This document shows, one piece after another, positions 60,782-64,000 of a stretch of DNA of 64,000 nt. Every line of letters starts with the position of its first letter. Positions within the stretch are counted from its first letter, which is position 1. The stretch spans positions 1 to 64,000 of the forward strand of contig DS990601.1 in NCBI GenBank assembly GCA_000155715.1, written 5' to 3'. The stretch comes from a gamma proteobacterium HTCC5015 (lineage in GTDB: Bacteria; Pseudomonadota; Gammaproteobacteria; HTCC5015). The notes beneath the pieces are model-generated. The model made no database searches, was not told the origin of the DNA, and saw only the letters and a program-made list of their open reading frames with translations. Position numbers and translations under genes: made by a program.

Positions 60782-61162
60782 ATGACTTTTTTCTCAAACA
60801 CAAAAAAGGCTCGATCTTGGGTACTTTTTATACTGCTGGCTTATGTCGGGCAGTCGTTTGGTATGGTAGGTCATGCAGGTATGATGCTATCTGATGCATC
60901 TGCTAATGCCTCGGTTGAAGCAGTTTCGTCTTGCCACTCCAGTCAAGAGGCACCTAATACGGCTCAGGTTGATGAAGTCAAAAATCTCAATAACTGCTGT
61001 GATAATGGGTGCTCTATGATGAATTGCTCCTCATCTAGCGCGATTCTAGGAAGTAGTATCAGTGTTTCTTTTGTTGATAGCCAACAGGAGAAGTTTGCAA
61101 CATATTCAACTTTCACTTCTGTAACTGAAGAATCTATTTTTCATCCCCCCATTCTTGGTTAA
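60782..61162 (+). CDS. Small secreted Cys/His-rich protein heading a copper-locus remnant
   Basis: A 126-residue protein with a signal peptide-like segment (RSWVLFILLAYVGQSFGMVG). Cys pairs and Met residues cluster in NNCCDNGCSMMNCSSSS, which would suit Cu(I). The end SIFHPPILG resembles the FRPPIA ends of the proteins at 22421 and 46128. It is followed by the remnant of a CusCBA-type operon, so a periplasmic copper-binding role is likely but inferred. Its codon use is AT-rich like the next genes and unlike the transposon. Confidence 0.68.
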   Translation: MTFFSNTKKARSWVLFILLAYVGQSFGMVGHAGMMLSDASANASVEAVSSCHSSQEAPNTAQVDEVKNLNNCCDNGCSMMNCSSSSAILGSSISVSFVDSQQEKFATYSTFTSVTEESIFHPPILG

Positions 61163-61252
61163 CACAGCCTAGTTGCGCCTGCGTTTTGCGCAATTGTTAA
61201 CCGAGGATTTCTTATAGTCCTCAAGTTTTCTCAATAACATGAGGGTTTTACC

Positions 61253-61580
61253 ATGAAACCATTTTCATATGCTGGTGTATCTCAACCAGTCCTTTTCGGA
61301 GTTAACTAACAAAAAGCCAGAAGACGAAATTACTGAAGAAGAGTTAGAGCAATCTATCTTTGATGGGGCTGTGCTTAGAGTTAGACCTGTATTGATGACA
61401 ACGGGAGCTACTATCGTCGGCCTGTTGCCGATCATGGTAGGAGAGGGAACGGGCTCTGAGGTTATGCAGAGGTTAGCTGCTCCTATGGTGGGTGGTATGG
61501 TTAGCGCTTTGCTGCTTACTCTGTTGGTTCTCCCTGCAATTTACTTGTTATTAAAGAGAAGACAGTGCAATCGCATTTAA
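61253..61580 (+). pseudogene. CusC-start/CusA-end deletion remnant
   Basis: An ATG at 61253 opens an 18-codon frame beginning MKPFS, which looks like the start of a lost gene. After about 16 bases, in another frame, sequence reading MLVYLNQSFSELTNKKPEDE begins. It continues as the last about 100 residues of an HME-RND pump of the CusA type: DGAVLRVRPVLMTTGATIVG, GEGTGSEVMQRLAAPMVGGM and LLTLLVLPAIYLLLKRR. The frame stays open to its natural stop. The simplest reading is an internal deletion that joined the start of the first gene of a cusCBA operon to the end of the last. No pump can be made from it. Confidence 0.82.
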
Positions 61581-61633
61581 TGAAAGGGATTAGAAATATG
61601 ATGTTTTTATTAAGTTTTGTAAGAGGCGTTTTT

Positions 61634-62188
61634 ATGAATATGTATTCAAAATTAATTCTTGTTTCGTTGTTTACAGGTTCATTGTTATTTTTGACGGCAA
61701 CTTCACATGCTGGCGTTGGGCACCATGCACACGAGCATAAAAGCTCTGTTGGTGAGCCAGCAAAAGGGAGAGAGGTGACTAAGATAATAACTGTCACGAT
61801 GCTTGATTCGATGAAGTATGTTTTTGATCAACCTTTAGATTTGTATGAGGGAGATGTTGTTCGTTTTATTGTTACCAATAAAGGAGTGATTCCTCATGAA
61901 TTCTCTATTGGAGATAGTGAAGAGCAAAAAAAACATGCTGAGATGATGAGAAATAATCCTAGTATGAGCCATGAAGATGGCAATACTGTGAGCTTGGGCG
62001 CAGGTGAAACTGGGGAGCTTGTATGGCGTTTTAAGGCTGGAGAAAAAGTAGTATTTGCGTGCAATATTCCAGGGCATTTTGAAGCAGGAATGCATAAGAT
62101 GGCAGCTGTATTCCCTCTTTCAAGGGAAAAAATATTGCCGGATTCTGAGATGAATGAAAAGCATGATCACAGTACACATAAGCACTAG
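61634..62188 (+). CDS. Periplasmic cupredoxin
   Basis: A 184-residue secreted blue-copper-type protein. A signal peptide ends TATSHAGV, and a His-rich link (GHHAHEHKSS) follows. The cupredoxin domain shows copper-site residues as His in VIPHEFSIG, Cys in VVFACNIPGHFEAGMH, then the His and Met of the same segment. The tail is His-rich (KHDHSTHKH). AAGAGG lies eight bases before ATG 61634. It is the last gene of the former copper operon, after the truncated pump gene. It likely binds or oxidises periplasmic copper. Confidence 0.87.
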   Translation: MNMYSKLILVSLFTGSLLFLTATSHAGVGHHAHEHKSSVGEPAKGREVTKIITVTMLDSMKYVFDQPLDLYEGDVVRFIVTNKGVIPHEFSIGDSEEQKKHAEMMRNNPSMSHEDGNTVSLGAGETGELVWRFKAGEKVVFACNIPGHFEAGMHKMAAVFPLSREKILPDSEMNEKHDHSTHKH

Positions 62189-62271
62189 AGGCTGATAGAG
62201 AGCTTATATAGAAAATAACATTCTCATCACAACTTCTGTCGTGATGAGAATGAAAAGATCTGCAGACGAGT

Positions 62272-63006
62272 TTACGTGAATGTGCTAATAAGCATCCATA
62301 TTGCGGCACCAAACATCACCGCATTTTCTGAAAATGACACAAACCCTAGTGGCACATTCGAGCCGCCGCCAACACATGCGCATTTTAGTTCACGTTTATC
62401 GATATACACTGCTTTGAATACCGATACACCACCAATCCCTCCAATGAAAAGCATAATAGGGATAGAGATTTCAGGTAAAACGCCTCCAATCATCAGTAAG
62501 CCACCTAACACCTCAGCATAGGGATACACGTAGGCGTAGGGCACGTATCGTTGTGCCAGTAAATCATAGCCGAGAAAGCCATTTACAAAGCTATCAACGT
62601 TCTGGAGCTTTAGTAAACCCAGCATCATCATCGAAAAACCGATAAATTGCATGACGTAACTTTGAAAAGACGTGGTGGATGGTTGTGAATAAGCTAAAAC
62701 CCCTGTTGTCAAAGCAGCAATTAAAAAGAGTGCAATAACTGGAAAATAGCTAGCCTTCTTTTCATCATTCTTACCGAAGAAATGCTGTAAGTCATCGAAT
62801 CCGCCGACCCGCTCGCCGTCAATGATAACTTGAGGTGTCGTTTTTACATTTAGCGACGCTTTTATGTCGTCGGCCTCCTGTCTTGTTGCTAAAATTTTTT
62901 CGTCAATAGAATAGCCTTTGCGCCTTAATAGGTCTTTTGCGCGTAGACCAAATGGACAGATATGTTCTTTTGTTTCCATCCTATACAAAGTAGCAGTTTT
63001 GTTCAT
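62272..63006 (-). CDS. Glutaredoxin-MauE fusion membrane protein
   Basis: A 244-residue two-domain protein. The N-terminal about 80 residues are glutaredoxin-like: a single active-site Cys in HICPFGLRAKDLLRRKGYS and the cis-Pro segment TTPQVIIDGERVGGF. The rest is a MauE/DoxX-type four-helix membrane domain (MQFIGFSMMMLGLLKLQNVD, YPYAEVLGGLLMIGGVLPEI) with a Cys pair in LKCACVGGGSNVPLG. Such fusions are expected to move electrons or thiols across the membrane. It lies convergent to the cupredoxin. Upstream is a MerR-type promoter at 63036-63067, so metal induction is likely. Confidence 0.83.
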   Translation of the reverse strand: MNKTATLYRMETKEHICPFGLRAKDLLRRKGYSIDEKILATRQEADDIKASLNVKTTPQVIIDGERVGGFDDLQHFFGKNDEKKASYFPVIALFLIAALTTGVLAYSQPSTTSFQSYVMQFIGFSMMMLGLLKLQNVDSFVNGFLGYDLLAQRYVPYAYVYPYAEVLGGLLMIGGVLPEISIPIMLFIGGIGGVSVFKAVYIDKRELKCACVGGGSNVPLGFVSFSENAVMFGAAIWMLISTFT

Positions 63007-63035
63007 GGGACCTCCTAATTAATGATGATGTATCC

Positions 63036-63067
63036 ATGCTAAACTCCGTACTATGGTACGGAGTCAA
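63036..63067 (-). promoter_or_regulatory. MerR-type promoter/operator of the glutaredoxin-MauE gene
   Basis: On the minus strand TTGACT (63067-63062) is followed by the dyad CCGTAC-CATA-GTACGG (63061-63046), then TAGCAT (63041-63036) at a 20-base spacing, or TTAGCA at 19. The half-sites CCGTAC and GTACGG are identical to those of the merT operator at 35840. No merR-like gene is beside it; the IS3 element occupies the place where one would be expected. Confidence 0.82.
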
Positions 63068-63861
63068 GGGTTGTTGTGCAGTTGGGCGGGTGGTACCCCG
63101 CCAATAGCGGTGTTTGGTCGTTCATTATTGTATTCCCAGAGCCATTGCGTGGCCAGCAGTTGGGCATGAGGCACGCTGTTAAACTCATGAAGGTCCAACC
63201 ATTCGTGGCGTGCGGTTCGGTTAAAACGTTCAATGTAGGCATTTTGAGTTGGCTTTCCCGGCTGGATGTAGATCAACGTTATTCGATGATGGTTTGCCCA
63301 CTCCACCAAGGCTTGTGAAATGTACTCAGGCCCATTGTCACAGCGAAGGGCCGCCGGTTTCCCGCGCCATTCAATGATCTGATCAAGGGCTCGGATCACT
63401 CGGACTGTGGGCAATGACAGATCCACTTCAATACCAAGACCTTCACGGTTGTAGTCGTCTAAAACATTAAAGGTTCTAAGGGTCTTGCCGCTGGTGAGCT
63501 GGTCGCTCATAAAGTCCATCGACCAGACTTGGTTGGGGGCTGTCGGCACAGCCAACTCACCGGGATAGTCTCGCTTGATCCGTCGTTTGGGTTTAATCCT
63601 CAGGTTCAGTTCGAGTTCACGATAAATGCGATACACGCGCTTGTGATTCCAGCGATAGCCTTTAATGTTGCGCAGGTACAAAAAACACAAGCCAAAACCC
63701 CAACGCTTATGCGTTTGAGTCAGCTTCAACAGCCAGTCAGCGATCACGACGTTCTCACCACACAGCATGGGCTGGTAGCGGTAACAGGTCTCGCTAATAC
63801 TATAGACCTCGCAGGCCAGCCGAACACTGATGCCATGCTTGAGCACGCCTTTCCTGGCCAT
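63064..63861 (-). CDS. IS3-family transposase OrfB
   Basis: A 265-residue integrase-core transposase. The DDE Asp residues are in VWSMDFMSDQLTSGKTLRTF and LRCDNGPEYISQALVEWANH, and the Glu in the NAYIERFNRTARHEWLDLHE segment. The HTH_21-like N-terminal part (KRWGFGLCFLYLRNIKGYRW) is present. Its end (GGVPPAQLHNNP) differs from the more usual ends of this group, and its TGA overlaps a MerR-type -35 box. It is normally made as a fusion with OrfA by -1 frameshifting. Confidence 0.9.
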   Translation of the reverse strand: MARKGVLKHGISVRLACEVYSISETCYRYQPMLCGENVVIADWLLKLTQTHKRWGFGLCFLYLRNIKGYRWNHKRVYRIYRELELNLRIKPKRRIKRDYPGELAVPTAPNQVWSMDFMSDQLTSGKTLRTFNVLDDYNREGLGIEVDLSLPTVRVIRALDQIIEWRGKPAALRCDNGPEYISQALVEWANHHRITLIYIQPGKPTQNAYIERFNRTARHEWLDLHEFNSVPHAQLLATQWLWEYNNERPNTAIGGVPPAQLHNNP

Positions 63862-63881
63862 CTCTCGACGGGAGGATGGCC

Positions 63882-64000
63882 TTACAGCTTTCCCTCAAGC
63901 GCCTCTTGGCGCAGTTCCGCCTTGATCCGCTCTTCAGCATACATCTTCTTGAACCGAGCATTCTCTGCCTCTAGCTCTTTCATGCGCTTCATAAGAGACG
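63882..64000 (-). CDS. IS3-family OrfA, 3' part (runs off right edge)
   Basis: The last 38 codons of the small upstream frame: SLMKRMKELEAENARFKKMY, then AEERIKAELRQEALEGKL and a TAA. This is the leucine-zipper/C-terminal part of an IS3-family OrfA. The helix-turn-helix head lies outside the window. OrfB starts 21 bases downstream of the stop codon in another frame. Confidence 0.85.
   Translation of the reverse strand, partial: SLMKRMKELEAENARFKKMYAEERIKAELRQEALEGKL

Larger units (their letters stand above)
63064..64000 (-). mobile_element. IS3-family element, cut by right edge
   Basis: It contains the overlapping orfA (partial) and orfB frames of an IS3-family (IS407-like) element. The left boundary was not identified: no inverted repeat was recognised near 63060, and the orfB stop overlaps the -35 box of the neighbouring promoter. 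The other end is outside the window. Confidence 0.8.

Overview
The window looks like the chromosome of a gammaproteobacterium, probably marine. The evidence is a PEP synthase, a DUF1249 (YqiB-type) gene, a MoxR/DUF58/TgpA operon and a GlyGly-CTERM surface protein. A very large nested heavy-metal-resistance transposon has entered this chromosome. I cannot name the species.

1-15690 (chromosome): 5' part of ppsA (minus); a DUF1249 gene; the minus-strand operon MoxR ATPase, DUF58 protein, TgpA transglutaminase; a FecR-like gene with a Tat-like leader; and, divergent from it, a three-gene surface cluster. That cluster encodes a 1688-residue multidomain protein with one CxxCH and a sorting tail, an outer-membrane barrel, and a lipoprotein with three CxxCH motifs.

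15691-58443 (mobile): a 42,753-bp Tn3-family element of the Tn4651 (tnpS/tnpT) type. Its 38-bp inverted repeats differ at one position and are flanked by the perfect 5-bp duplication TCAAT. Inside it are: a beheaded tnpT; a second, different Tn3 transposase with a TumE/TumA-type toxin-antitoxin pair; a complete IS1380-family element (duplication TATAA); metal module 1 (small Cys/His protein, RND efflux trio, NhaA, methyltransferase, CDF exporter, YnfA); a complete 11,085-bp mercury transposon (33035-44119, duplication AAGAG) that splits a minus-strand tnpS; a near-palindromic recombination site shared by two head-to-head tnpS genes; metal module 2 (small His-rich protein, CzcCBA-type trio, HupE-like protein, two small proteins, CDF exporter, YnfA); and the outer tnpA.

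58449-64000: an AraC regulator, then an AT-rich remnant of a copper locus (small Cys-rich protein, the 3' end of a CusA-type pump after an internal deletion, a cupredoxin), a glutaredoxin-MauE fusion behind a MerR-type operator, and an IS3-family element that runs off the right edge.

The mobile cargo forms a layered metal defence. Two three-component pumps would export periplasmic metal, two CDF proteins would move cytoplasmic divalent cations outward, and merTPCA would import and reduce Hg(II). The transposon merR may also act on the glutaredoxin-MauE promoter at 63 kb, which carries the same operator half-sites but has no local merR.
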